A stretch of DNA of 64,000 nt from Eumeta japonica. Taxonomy: Eukaryota > Arthropoda > Insecta > Lepidoptera > Psychidae. The number at the start of each line of letters is the position of its first letter. The first letter of the stretch is position 1. Under the pieces are notes generated by a model. It was given only the letters and a program-made list of their open reading frames with translations, was not told where the DNA came from and ran no database searches. This document shows, in pieces, positions 33,624 through 44,604 of this stretch. The stretch is taken from positions 124,001 through 188,000 of the forward strand of contig BGZK01000222.1 of NCBI GenBank assembly GCA_005406025.1, in the 5' to 3' direction. The position numbers were made by a program, and so were the translations under genes.

Positions 33624-35739
33624 CTGATTTACATACATGTGTTTTATGTATGGCAAATGTAACAAATCGGCAGAAAAACCATTAAGAATTCTATTTGTGT
33701 ATGCCTGGTCCATTACAGAGATGTGTATACCAACATGTATACAGCCACATGTGTGTACATGTTGGACATAAAAATTTGTTTAAATTTTATATCTATGGAA
33801 ATTGTAAAATTATAAAATTAGGCAATTTGTTGATATGTTAGGTATAGAATACACAATATTTATAATTTTTATCAAATAATGCATTATTTTATTTAATGAT
33901 TCAATGATTTTTATAACATTTATTTATACTTTGTTAATATTTCTTTCTTGGAGGCATTATTACACATCATTTTTATTCATAATAATACAGTATTTTTACT
34001 ATTCATCATAAGAACATTGTACTGACTTGAGTCATTATCAAAAAGTCACATAATCAAAATAAATAAAAATAACTATTTATGTTTGTAATTTTACAATAAA
34101 CATTTTGAATTACTATTTAAAGGTTATTCTCTGATATGAAATGTTATGTAGATAAGCATTTTATATGTAATTTTGAGATTCCAATATTGGACTTGTTTGG
34201 ACAATGGGATGTAACTACTTATTTCATATGGAACTAATCTAGTTAACAAGTTTGATAAAAAAAATGCGTTATGTATTTGAAATCACTATGCCTAATCGGG
34301 CTGGAGAATAAAATAGATACCTACGTTTTCTATTCACATAAAAATAGTATAAACCAAGTCTAATTATTCTTAAAATACGCAAAATGATGTCACTCGACAT
34401 CGCCGTGCTGCCTACGCGTTTCTTATGTCACGCTTAATCTTAGAGGGTCGGACTTAATTGGACCCGAGTGACCTCCAGTGCAACGCTGGCACCGTCGATC
34501 GCAATTACGAATTTCGTAATAGGTCGTACCAAAACAATAACAATACCGTCCGACACACTTTCCACTAGGGATAGGGAGTGACAACTCTGCATGCCATTGA
34601 ACCGAACTATTCGAACCGTCTCGCTCACACTAAGTGACCGAATTAACTACGAGCGAGACAAAGTAAACTGTCAAAACTTTGTTACTCTTGTTAGATGATC
34701 TAAAACTATTTACATGCATAAATACAAAGAGTTGAAATTAATATTTTCTAATTACAAACAGTTTTACAATAACAGTACCCACCTATCTCGAGTCGGAAGA
34801 CATCCAATAAACGGGTCACAATGGAGTTATCCTTCAAAACAAAGCACAAACACTAGACACGAACACTTAGTTCAAACAGTGCACGAATTATCACAGGCGA
34901 GAATTTAGAACACACAGACAAAATTCTGACGCTAAGATAGTCACAGGTCATTTATCATTTAGCAGGAAATGAATGGTATCACGACAAACTACAAACCAAC
35001 ACACATTGTACACGGAACGTCCACCACCACCGAGCAAACTCCGGCCATTTTGGCACAAACTATACTATATATTTAAGGTATAGACGAGAAACTCGCGATT
35101 TGACAGATTATTTCTCCGGTCCCACGTAGAGATGGCGCTTGACGGATATAGCGGGAAAATTTAAATCGCTTCGGTACTATAATTTTTTTTCTACAGTTCT
35201 CAGAAGTTCCTATTCTCAACTAACCACCAGTTAAAATAATGGAAATAACATAGGATTTCCAATTTTTAGCTGGTGATTAATCGACAAAAGGAACTTCTGA
35301 AACTGCACATTCATTTTATTATTTTGGCCTTAGACCAAGTTAAGATTAATAACTAAAACATAAATGAAACAATTTTTCAATATTGTTTTTATTTAAAACT
35401 TTATTGTACACACTCTTTAGGGAAATTTAATTGGACAACATACATATAATTTTCGACCTAAATAAAGACAAAAGATATTAATACATTAAAATAAAATAAT
35501 AATACATTTAGCATTAGACACATCTTTCATATAAAAATTAATAACTAGAAGTACATTATTCTTAAAACAAATTTTATATTTCCAAAATTTCAATAAAAAG
35601 AACAGTTAAAATAAATGTTATTTAATCTTTAGGGACAATGTCTAATAATGGTATCATATAAATATAACCTATGTCAGTATTATGAATATATTTGAATGTA
35701 AACTTTGTTTTTAGCAGTTCAATATTTTATATTATATTA
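33624..35739. other. Non-coding; less AT-rich patch at 34380-35170
   Basis: Mostly AT-rich. The patch at 34380-35170 has higher GC and ends with a stretch 'CTCCGGCCATTTTGGC' followed by a TATA-like 'ACTATATATTTAAGG' and an AGATGGCGC motif, so it could be a promoter region; no adjacent coding exon was identified. Open frames 34440-34628 (minus) and 34714-34908 (plus) have no domain. Confidence 0.35.
35130..35138 (+). promoter_or_regulatory. CTCF-like core motif AGATGGCGC
   Basis: Exact match to the insect CTCF-type core AG(A/G)(T/G)GGCGC. Further exact copies lie at 40216-40224 and, on the minus strand, at 42252-42260. Sequence match only; binding is not shown. Confidence 0.35.
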
Positions 35740-36260
35740 CTTCTCAGAAAAATAATGGAAGAAATATGAAGTATTTTTATTAATTTCTGTAATTGAATCT
35801 CTTCAAATATTGCTGCTATGTATTATTATTTTGATTCAAAAGTATTGATACTACAAAGGTCACTAATGTCAAATATTAAGACAGAACAGTTAGTACCTAT
35901 CAATAGTCTACCATAAAAATAAGGGTCATTTATAGATCATTAATCATGTAGATTTCTCTGATGTATTTTTAATGTCGATCCCATAGTCTTAAATGTTAAA
36001 TTACTACAAAGACAACTTAATGGCTTAGGTCACAGCAGAATTTTCTAGTTTTGAAATAAAAAACTTATAATAATTTTATTATGCTTCTACTTAGAAGCAC
36101 TTTTTGATGAATATATATGTGAAAATGATCAATAAAACATGTATTAAAGTGTGTTAACAATGTACATGAGCTTGTGAACCAATTCTATCACAGACACTGC
36201 TTCTACATATTTGTGGAACTAAATTTTTTAGTTATTAAGTTGACATTCTTTTATTCTAAT
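35740..36260. repeat. Unclassified dispersed repeat C, copy 2
   Basis: Resembles parts of 9147-10460 (shared blocks are given there) without that copy's extra ~700 bp. It lies downstream, on the minus strand, of the THAP/P-element remnant; whether it is part of that element is unknown. Confidence 0.45.
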
Positions 36261-37079
36261 AAGTACTAATGATAAATTTGTTTTTAATCAATTTTGACTT
36301 TGTTACCATGTTACCTAATTTTGTAGTATCTTACTTTAATATTAGGTGTAACACTAACTTACAGCAATGCCATTATACTTTCCACCTTCATGAATTTCCA
36401 TATATATGTACTTAAAAATTTAATTCATGTACATGTCTCAAAGATTAGTTGTATTTGTTAAATTATTGACTGACCATATAAACCTTCAGCTGTGTGTAAC
36501 TAAAATCACAATTCTAAGCCTCACCCATCTAGGTACTGATGTTTGTTTCCCAAGCTCTGTATAATACAGAGCAATACATGAGTATGCAAACGACAAAGAA
36601 TTTAATTTTGTATAATGTGGAGTAGCTACCAGCAAATACATTATAAAACCTTTGCGTGTTTTCATGACAATCTGTTCACCTTGCATTAATTCAGTTAGTT
36701 TCAGGTTTGTGTCCACAAGGGTGAAGCTACAGCAAAATTTGTATACAATATACAGTAATGTGATTCCATGATAAACTACAAGTGCCAAATTTTACACCAT
36801 TTGGAAACCTGATTTATATTCATACATAAAATCAATAAATAATTTTACACAAGGTTTAAATAATGCATGATATAATTATAATCATCTTATCACTTTTAGT
36901 TTCTGAATCTAACAACTTATGTTTTCCTAGATTTTTATTAAAATATAACAACAAAAATTAAAACAAGAATGATTTGAACTTTATGTTTAAAACAAATTTT
37001 AATAATTTTCAAGCCATTTCACAATATACTTTTAAGAACTGAGAAGTAATTGAATCACAAGGATATCAGCTACTTTCGG
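36261..37079. other. AT-rich, unrecognised
   Basis: A 100-codon minus-strand frame at 36486-36788 has no recognisable domain and sits just beyond the transposase remnant; not called a gene. Confidence 0.35.
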
Positions 37080-38175
37080 CTGACTTTTGACTTTGTAATA
37101 TGCACTAGCAAGTTTTCTTTTACACTATCCAATGATCCTACAAGTTCAAGAATGTTTCTAAGTTCATTCCCAGGAAAACTTAAGTATTTTTAATTGGAAT
37201 TTGAGAAACACTCAATAAGCATTATGAAAATAATATATAATAATTAAATATAAAAGATGCAAATATTTACCATTTTAAAAATACCACATTGTTCCATCTA
37301 AATTTGATATGAATCTCATTTTTACTTTTCTTTTCATAATAATTAAAAGCTTGTAATTTTAACATTTTCATCAAAAGTTACGTACTTACCATTTAATAAT
37401 CTTTTAAATTTTCTTTATGGCTATCACATGTTAAAAAACAACAATCAGTAGACAGATCTACAAATTATTTGACCTTGTAAGCAATTTGATCAGTAAATGC
37501 ACATGATTTTAAAACTTTTGTTTTACATTTGTAGCCTGCAACATAACTTTTTGTTTGGCATTGTATAATATTACTGTCATTTTATACCTTATTATTTGTT
37601 AATAAATTTAATAATGGCTCTATATTCACATCCTCACCACCATGTACCTTTTTGACCCCTTCTGCTATAAACATTGTAATGGAAAGAATATCTTATTTTC
37701 ATCATCTTCACAATTTGCATTTGTAGATATTTGCTATGTTATACAATTCACCAACAGTGCTTTATATGTTTTTTCTAATTGGCTACATGTTGGGGATGTA
37801 TTTCTATAGCCCTGACTTCTAATAAAAAAAAATTCACAGTGGATCTTGATTAAAGTCAACAAACTTCATACTTTTTCTTTTTTATGCAAGTATTTAAACA
37901 CGTCTGCATGGTATACAAATTATGTATTCAATTTTTGAATGATGGAACTTGCAGATAATCGATTTTATCATTCTTTTATTTTCAATGTACCTCATAGATT
38001 TTAATACAGGCAATGTTTCGCTACGATTTGAAGTGAGGAGAATGGAGTTATAGAGAACCTTTATATATTTTAGACGAATCACTGCAGCTATGTCCATTAT
38101 AGGAGTCAAACAGTCTGTCAAAGATTAATAACAAATCTGCAGTATCCAAACGCTCTTCGGGGAGTAAATTGTGAT
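37080..38175 (-). pseudogene. P-element/THAP9-type transposase, C-terminal part, broken
   Basis: Minus-strand text follows the order of P-type transposases. It starts at an acceptor (ATTTTTCAG, exon start 38175) with 'HNLLPEERLDTADLLLIFDR' and 'LFDSYNGHSCSD'. After a one-base shift near 38065 comes 'LTSNRSETLPVLKSMRYIE' (to about 37970). Next are 'IRSQGYRNTSPTCSQLEKTY' and 'KALLVNC' (about 37825-37750), the 'IRxxGxRNxxPT' block typical of the C-terminal domain, then 'NANCEDDENKIFFPL' (about 37730-37685), 'AEGVKKVHGGEDVNIEPLLN' (about 37670-37612), 'SYVAGYKCKTKVLKSC' (about 37545-37500) and possibly 'NELRNILELVGSLDSVKENL' (about 37170-37110). Frames change between blocks, so it is decayed. With the THAP exons upstream it forms one gene or element, but the catalytic middle was not found. 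Confidence 0.68.
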
Positions 38176-39424
38176 CTGAAAAATTAAAATATAAATTGAA
38201 ACATCTGTTGTAACAAAAAAATTAAAGAACAAGACTTATTACTATTAAGATAGATACTTTAACAATTCTGCTGTATACAGTACTCATGAAAAATTTTGTT
38301 GTAACAAAACCACACTGTTAACCAAACCATACATTTAAATACTCTAGTTCAAGTAATGTATAAACTTAAAAGCAATTCACACAATCAAAATTGCTACATC
38401 CAGGAACATGAATAGCATCTTGTAAAGCTGTAATTTTTGTACTTATTTAATGGAGTATGTGAAGGAAAGTTTTTAAAGACAAATAGCTGCAAACTTTTCA
38501 ATAAATTATCAATTTTAAACATGGTTTTCAACATTTTTAATTGTGAAAAGCCCAATATTAAAAGATATAAATTGTTATTTTCCTATCCCATTAAATCAGA
38601 TTAAATTTCTTATGATGGTTTTATATTAATAAAACGAATTGCAATAATGTATTAAAAATAAGCACCTCAAAACTGACAGTATATCATACTAATGTAAAGC
38701 TAAAAGTTCATGTAGGAATCCCTGAGCCAAGGAAGCATGGCATAGCTGCAATTTTGTTACACAACTTACTCAACTTATTTAATTGTGAAATTAATTAGCT
38801 ACCTAAACAAATCTTTAGATAAAGCCCAAAGGAATAAGTCAAATGCAGATTAAAAGTAGTGATTTCTTATTTGTCAATAGATATAGCATAATTAAGTATT
38901 AGTAAATTTCTTAAAAAAAAATGGTGAACATCTTTTAAATGCTAAATAATATAACAATCCTTTAAGGAATGTTTATTTAAATTATTTAATATCATCTGTT
39001 TCTAAAGACCTACCATATAACACTTATCAAAAAAATGAATGAATTTGTTAGAAACTGTAGTATGAAAGTTTGCATAAAACTTAATGTCGAGTTTAATGAA
39101 TGGCTGTGGTAACATTTATGAAACAGTACAGCACTAAAATGAATTGAAAACATATCTAGAACACATCACAAAAGAAATAATTTAGACTTAATTACTTGGT
39201 GCAATAGCAAAAATGGGCAAAATAAGGCTGGAGATTAAACAACAATAAAAATTGACCAATTCTTACTAAATTATAAATTTAATTTGTTTTCTCGTATTTG
39301 ATTTCTTCTTTTTAACCCTTTGAAGTTTAAACTCATTAAAATATTTTCCCAAAATTCTAAGTTAATAGCACTCCTTATTCTTACAATTTAAATCACTATG
39401 AAATTAAATGCCAATTATGCTTAC
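38176..39424. other. Gap between THAP exons and transposase tail
   Basis: AT-rich DNA where the catalytic core of a P-type transposase would be expected. No such motifs were recognised on the minus strand. Either the core is deleted and this is intron and filler, or it is too decayed to see. Confidence 0.4.
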
Positions 39425-39790
39425 ACAATTTTAAAGATGGTAATGCTGTTTTGCTTAATCTCTTGGAATGCGAATGAAAATATCGTTTTTCGAAATGTCG
39501 ATCACATGTACTATAGTTGTCGTAAACATAATCTTCAACATTTTCTTTTCTTACACCAACAATCTTCACCCAATCGGTAAATCTATCCAAACTTGAGTAT
39601 TTTAGTTTTGGAAAACGATATATCTGGAAAAATTTTAAGGTTATGCCTGAGTACTTAGTAAATGCTAAGTTATTTTATATATTTTACCTCTAACAGTATA
39701 GTAAAAATTAAACATTCCTATCTTAACCATACTGTATTATTTACTTACCAAATTTTTTACATTCAAAATACATCGTCGACGTTGAGGCAT
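39425..39790 (-). pseudogene. THAP-domain exons of P-element/THAP9-type gene
   Basis: Two minus-strand exons with good splice signals. Exon 1 (39790-39749) is ATG plus 13 codons, 'MPQRRRCILNVKNL', then donor GTAAGT. Exon 2 (39623-39425) follows acceptor TTTTCCAG in phase 0 and reads 'IYRFPKLKYSSLDRFTDWVK', then 'TCDRHFEKRYF' and 'RLSKTALPSLKL', and ends at donor GTAAGC. This is the THAP zinc-binding DNA-binding fold: RFP motif, invariant Trp, C-x2-H pair and a terminal A-L-P box. The first Cys pair shows only one Cys (C7; Val where the second is usual), which suggests decay. It could be an exonised host THAP gene instead. The next exon would start in phase 1 and was not found. Confidence 0.72.
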
Positions 39791-40907
39791 TGTTAGTAAC
39801 AACGTTCACTTAAAGATGAAGTACGAAAACAGAAACAAACAATAAAAATATTAAATAACAACAATAAACTAGTAATAACAATAATAATTAATTGATATTT
39901 ATCAAAATTAACAGAGGTTAAAGTAAAGACGCTTTCATAACACGAGACGCCAATGAAAGTGTACAGTGTTACCAATAGACGTATGATCACAATGTCTATT
40001 TTATTGCAATCATATAAAAATATTAAAATCCATCTAATTACTTCAATCTTATTTTAAGGACGTATAATTATATAATGCAACTAATCATATTTTTTTTTAG
40101 AAAAGTAATGTGTATATTAATTAATTTTTATATGATTATATTTATTTTAAGCTTAAAGCGCTATCTGTCGACATTTTATTAAAAAATTGGTAAAAAGCTT
40201 GCTGTGCTCTCATATAGATGGCGCGGCGTATCGCCTTTATTTTAAATAAGTAAATTTGTTCCGAGCTGCACCCCCCTGCATTTTGGTATTATCACCACAG
40301 AACAATAATCATATGATTATCACAGAACATTGTCTGTCACAGAACAAAATCGAATCGAAAATGTCTGTACTGTCAAACCAGTGTTTACAATCTACGTTCC
40401 ACTCTGGGTTTATAATAATTATCACTCTCACGACAGCGGTTTTTTGAGTTCTATATGCTTAAGAGCGTTACAATCATACACGCAAGTGCAATGGACTATG
40501 GAGCGTTCTAACGGTTTATATAAACATTAAAAACGGCGAGCTTAAAAAATAAGTCAGAAACCTGAAAGGCTTAATAGTAAAGTTTAAACTTGATTCGTAT
40601 TAAAAAGAATATAGCTTTACTCTAAGATATACAAATTTGGTAATAGGAAAACTTTATATGGTTTTACATTAGTGTGTATCTCATGTGTCTGAAAATTTAC
40701 AATTTTTGTTATGGTTGTGGTTTGATTTGTTTGTGTATTTAAATCAAATCACATTCAATTGTGAAATAATAATAGATTATATGATTTATAATAAGAAAAA
40801 AAAATTTTAATAGAGACAGCGCAATTAGATTATTACGCCTATCGATAATTAAAATTAATATTTTTCGTTTGCTGAATACATTTGTGAGCGGTGATCGCTA
40901 AATTTGA
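39791..40907. other. Non-coding; CTCF-like motif at 40216
   Basis: AT-rich. Overlapping short plus frames at 40256-40530 contain tandem 'ATCACAGAACA' echoes and no domain. AGATGGCGC sits at 40216-40224. Confidence 0.4.
40216..40224 (+). promoter_or_regulatory. CTCF-like core motif AGATGGCGC
   Basis: Second exact copy of the motif described at 35130. Confidence 0.35.
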
Positions 40908-41960
40908 CATTTTCAAATTCAAATTCAAAATAACTTTATTTCGTAGGTAACAAAATAACACATGAAACAGTCATAATTTTTTGTAAATTTACATTTTACT
41001 GCTCGTTCAGAAGGCAGTTTTCCCTCAAGAGAACACGCAGAAACTTAATGGTAGCTCTTTTTAATTTGCTCAGCCAAAACAAATACAAAACCTTAAGAAC
41101 GAAACAGCCCGATAAGAAGTCGAACCTCTTATGCCTATGAATATTTTTCTTCTAAATATTCAGAAATTATATAATACTCTTTTTGAATGAGTGAATGTTT
41201 AATAACACTCTTAAATTTATATAGGGGTAAATCTTGTATATTTACAGGAACCTTATTGAATTTGCGCACGCAGAGCCCTCTAAATAAATTAGTGACTTTA
41301 CTTAGTCGACTAACATGTGAAATCAGTTTATTTTTATTTCTGGTATTGAGTTTATCTCGACTACTATTTGTTTTAAACATTGCTAATTTTTTTTACAAAT
41401 AATAGTTTTTCATGGGTGAATTGAGATGTCAGGATTAAGATTTCAATTTCCTTAAACTTATTTCAAAGATATGCACAAGGTCCGAGGTTGTAAATCGCGC
41501 GAACGGCCCGCTTCTGCAGCACAAAATTTTATATACATCCGCGGCGTTTCCTCAGAGCAAGATGCCATACGACATCAGGCTGTAGAAACAGCCAAAATGA
41601 ACCAATCTAGCAGTTTCGACGTCTGATATATTTTTTAATTTTTTGACTTCATAGGCGGCAGAGCTAAGCCTTTTCGCCAACTTACTTATATGAGAATCCC
41701 ATTGAAGCCTGTTATCCAAAGTAATTCCCAGGAAACGGTAGCATTAACAAACTCTAACTCTTTGTTATGTACTTAAATAGCTCCGAATCTATTGCTTACA
41801 TTTGGAAGTGAGAATCTAATACATTTTGTTATCGTTTCGTTAAAAAGTTGGTTATTTTCAATAAACCATTTCTCTATCCTAGAGATAGCATTGTTCACAT
41901 CGTCATAAGTGGGCTTATGTATTATGTTTTTTGAAGTGTTAACTAAATGTAAATATTATT
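40908..41960 (-). mobile_element. CR1/Jockey-like LINE, 3' half, minus strand
   Basis: Read on the minus strand: 'NIIHKPTYDDVNNAISRIEK' and 'WFIENNQLF' (about 41945-41850), then the YxDD-downstream palm and thumb text in shifted frames, 'RKGLALPPMKSKN', 'VLQKRAVRAIYNLGPCAYL' (about 41525-41465), and the C-terminus in an open run 41380-41135: 'RLSKVTNLFRGLCVRKFNKV', 'NIQDLPLYKFKSVIKHSLIQ', 'KEYYIISEYL'. It ends with repeats of TTGAATT (read on minus) at 40908-40930, the expected tail. Stops and frameshifts make it non-functional and it is 5'-truncated. Confidence 0.85.
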
Positions 41961-43286
41961 GTAAGCAACGATCGCAAATTTAACATATTAATGATTACGA
42001 TACTTAGATAAAAATAATAAATAATGTTATTGAAATTATGAATCCGTTCATGTTTTGCAATAACATATTTGAATTAATTCATATGATTTACTTATAAATG
42101 TATAGTATATGAAATGAACAATGTTTAGATGTGTTCTTATTAAGTAATCTGATAATAAACAAACCCGACGCCACTCGAACGTAAAATAAGCGAGTAAAAA
42201 AACTAGGGCGTGAATTTATGCTACGACAGTGGGGAACAGGGGAATACAAAAGCGCCATCTCAAAAAAAGGACAATTATTCGGAAATTGGGAGGTGCGGGA
42301 ATGCCGTTACTTTAGAAATGTTATGAAATAAGTAGAGAATAATATTAGAGATAAGTTTATGGTATATTCATTGTATATTGATTGAGAATAAATAATACTA
42401 TTCTGTGGTGCAAGGAATCATCCGTAATAGTGGGGATATTGCAAAGTATGTATAAATTTGGAAACAGTTTCCTTGTATTTAATTTCAGCGACAGTACCTA
42501 CAGAAAAAAGACAGAAATTACTGGGTGGTTCCGTACGTCTTTATCTATTAAGAAAAGGTTGTTTAAACAAATCCCTGCTTTTTTGCCGTTGTACTCGTTG
42601 AGATCGAACGGGCCCGGGTTCTTTCTCGATCGAACCTCGAACGGTGGACGGTCTCGTTTCGTTACAATATTAAAATATAACTTGTCCTTTATTGTTTACA
42701 CAATTTTGTTTTAATAAATATGTGTTTTTACTCATAAATTAAATGAACTCTTGTACATAAATATATTGGAAGGGAAAAAGTCTTAGTCAGTGAAATTTAA
42801 TTGTTTTTTGATAAATAGCTGTAGTATGCGCTAAAAGAATATAAATGTAACGTTCCAGATATGCAACTTGCCTGCAATACAACCGTTGTAGTAAGTTTAT
42901 TTCATTATTTAAATGTTTTGCTTCCATTACTCAAGTTTGATATAGTATATATTTATGCAAATATTTTTCAATTTTAGTATCATTTCTGTCTCAAGTACGA
43001 TTTATTACCAAAGTCGAAAACCTGTTTCATTTACGTTTTTGTTTATTACTCCACAATCTATTAAAATATTTTTGTATCAGGTAACAATTATTATCTCCCC
43101 TTGCTTCTACATTTCGTACACGGTCCTTATTTCGATTTATATACTGATATTATGCCTCTACCTAAGATACTCTGTGCGTTTAGTGTTATTATATCTTTTT
43201 ACATTTATAATATGTACAATAGTTTCCATTAGTACGTTATGAGAATTTTTAAGTCTGTGAGGTACTCTTTGTAATGTTAATGGTTA
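41961..43286. other. Non-coding; unrecognised frames
   Basis: Plus frames at 42382-42714 (110 codons) and 42955-43242 (95 codons, very hydrophobic because T-rich) have no recognisable domain. CTCF-like GCGCCATCT at 42252-42260. Confidence 0.35.
42252..42260 (-). promoter_or_regulatory. CTCF-like core motif AGATGGCGC
   Basis: Third exact copy, on the minus strand (GCGCCATCT on plus), pointing towards the other two. Confidence 0.35.
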
Positions 43287-44263
43287 GTTCCGGTTGTTCC
43301 TCCGTTGCGATCGGTCGCCTTCGGTTCAGTCCCTGGACCACCCGTTTAGTTTAGTGTGTTACTGCGTGGCAGTGTTCCTTCGAGCCGCGTTCCGTAGTGT
43401 CGGGCTCCGCGCGTGTACGAGTGTGTGGGGTGCCGCGCAGTGTAAGTCGCGCGGCGGCAGTTAAGCCACGGGCGTCCGTCCCGGCGAGAAGCTCCGGCTA
43501 CCCTGCCGTCTGCACGCCGAGCCCGCACACGGTTTCTGCGCCTAGGGTGCGCTCCAGTAGTTTTCACACTCCGATGCCGATCGCTATTTTAGTTATTTCG
43601 CGTGTTTTTACGCGCGTAAATGGTTTTTCCATTAACTGCGTGAGTGCGACCGCATGTTGACCAGCAGCGGCCCTTTGGGGACGGGCTTCGCTCAGCGTCA
43701 CGGTTAGCGGTCAAACTCTGTTAGTGATGGTTAATCCATTCCGAATTAAATTCAGTTAGTTTACGTTACGTCTTTACGTAACGGTTATAGGTCATTTTTT
43801 GAATTTTAACTTTAAATTCAGTGATTTAAGGGCATAACGCCCTCAACCGGAACCGTTAGTTTTATAACCGCCTTTCGCGGTTTTTTGCCACCCCCTCCAC
43901 TACTCGCTTTTTCAAGCGTCGTCTGTTTTAATATCTATTATACATTTAATAGGTAGTTTTAGTTATTTTTGCCTCTTCCCGGGGCAACACATTCACCCGG
44001 ACGTTATTATTACGTCGGGGTAACCCGGAAGGGTTCCTGACCTTCGCGCCGTTGGCACCCTGTGCCTTCTGGCCGCTTAGATGAAGCCTGAAAAGTCCAC
44101 GGGCTTAACAGCCTTCGAACTAATGGCAAGCGCCGTAATGCTTCAGGGGGTTTTTAGTCCGTGAGAGTCGGACACACCCCGTGCGTCCGGGCGCACGGAC
44201 TGTCCATAATGGATTTTTGCCCCTCCTTGCCCTTCGCACGGGCAGAAATACAAAAAAAAAAAA
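43287..44263 (+). mobile_element. Non-autonomous poly(A) retroposon with target-site duplication
   Basis: A GC-rich block of about 0.98 kb in AT-rich DNA, ending in a poly(A) tail (about 44251-44263). The flanks share AATGTTAATGGTT (43273-43285 on the left, 44264-44276 on the right), a 13-bp target-site duplication from LINE-type integration. The 3' part ('CTTCAGGGGGTTTTTAGT', 44143-44160; 'GAGAGTCGGACACACCCCGT') resembles the 3' UTR style of lepidopteran Jockey-like LINEs, including the one at 61871. The 5' part resembles a GC-rich LINE leader. No endonuclease or RT text was seen, and internal frames (43397-43660 plus, 43346-43567 minus) are composition effects. It is probably a LINE-derived parasite copied in trans. 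Confidence 0.75.
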
Positions 44264-44604
44264 AATGTTAATGGTTTAGTGGATTTTGTTCTTAAGATAT
44301 ATATTTATAACAAACACGTGTAGGGAACTATTTTATATCTAGGGACAGTAAATGGCAAACAAACAATAAGCAAACAACAGAAATAATAAACACAACTTTT
44401 GAAAACACAACATGTTTGTAGAGTCTTGTGGATTCCATAAATTTCACCTATCCAACATTTGCCAATTTAAATCAGATGTCTGTAATGCGTACGAGACGAT
44501 TGAAAGTACGCATCGCATCTGCAGAATCGACAGAATAGCGCAGATTTTGATATAAATTTTATATAGCGAGTTTTTATTTCTCTTGGCTAGAGTTTTGTGT
44601 AAAT
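44264..44604. other. Upstream region with TATA-like box
   Basis: Between the retroposon and the candidate exon at 44605. 'TTTATATAGCG' near 44560 is a TATA-like box about 45 bp before the ATG. Confidence 0.3.

Noticed and set aside
36486..36788. 100-codon minus-strand frame
   Set aside because: No domain, AT-driven composition. It might be decayed transposon coding but nothing supports a product.
42955..43242. 95-codon very hydrophobic frame, possible membrane protein
   Set aside because: The hydrophobicity follows from T-rich codons in AT-rich DNA; there is no signal peptide, repeat or family resemblance.
43397..43660. 87-codon Ser/Ala/Arg-rich frame
   Set aside because: It falls in the GC-rich leader of a retroposon, and an opposite-strand frame is equally open.
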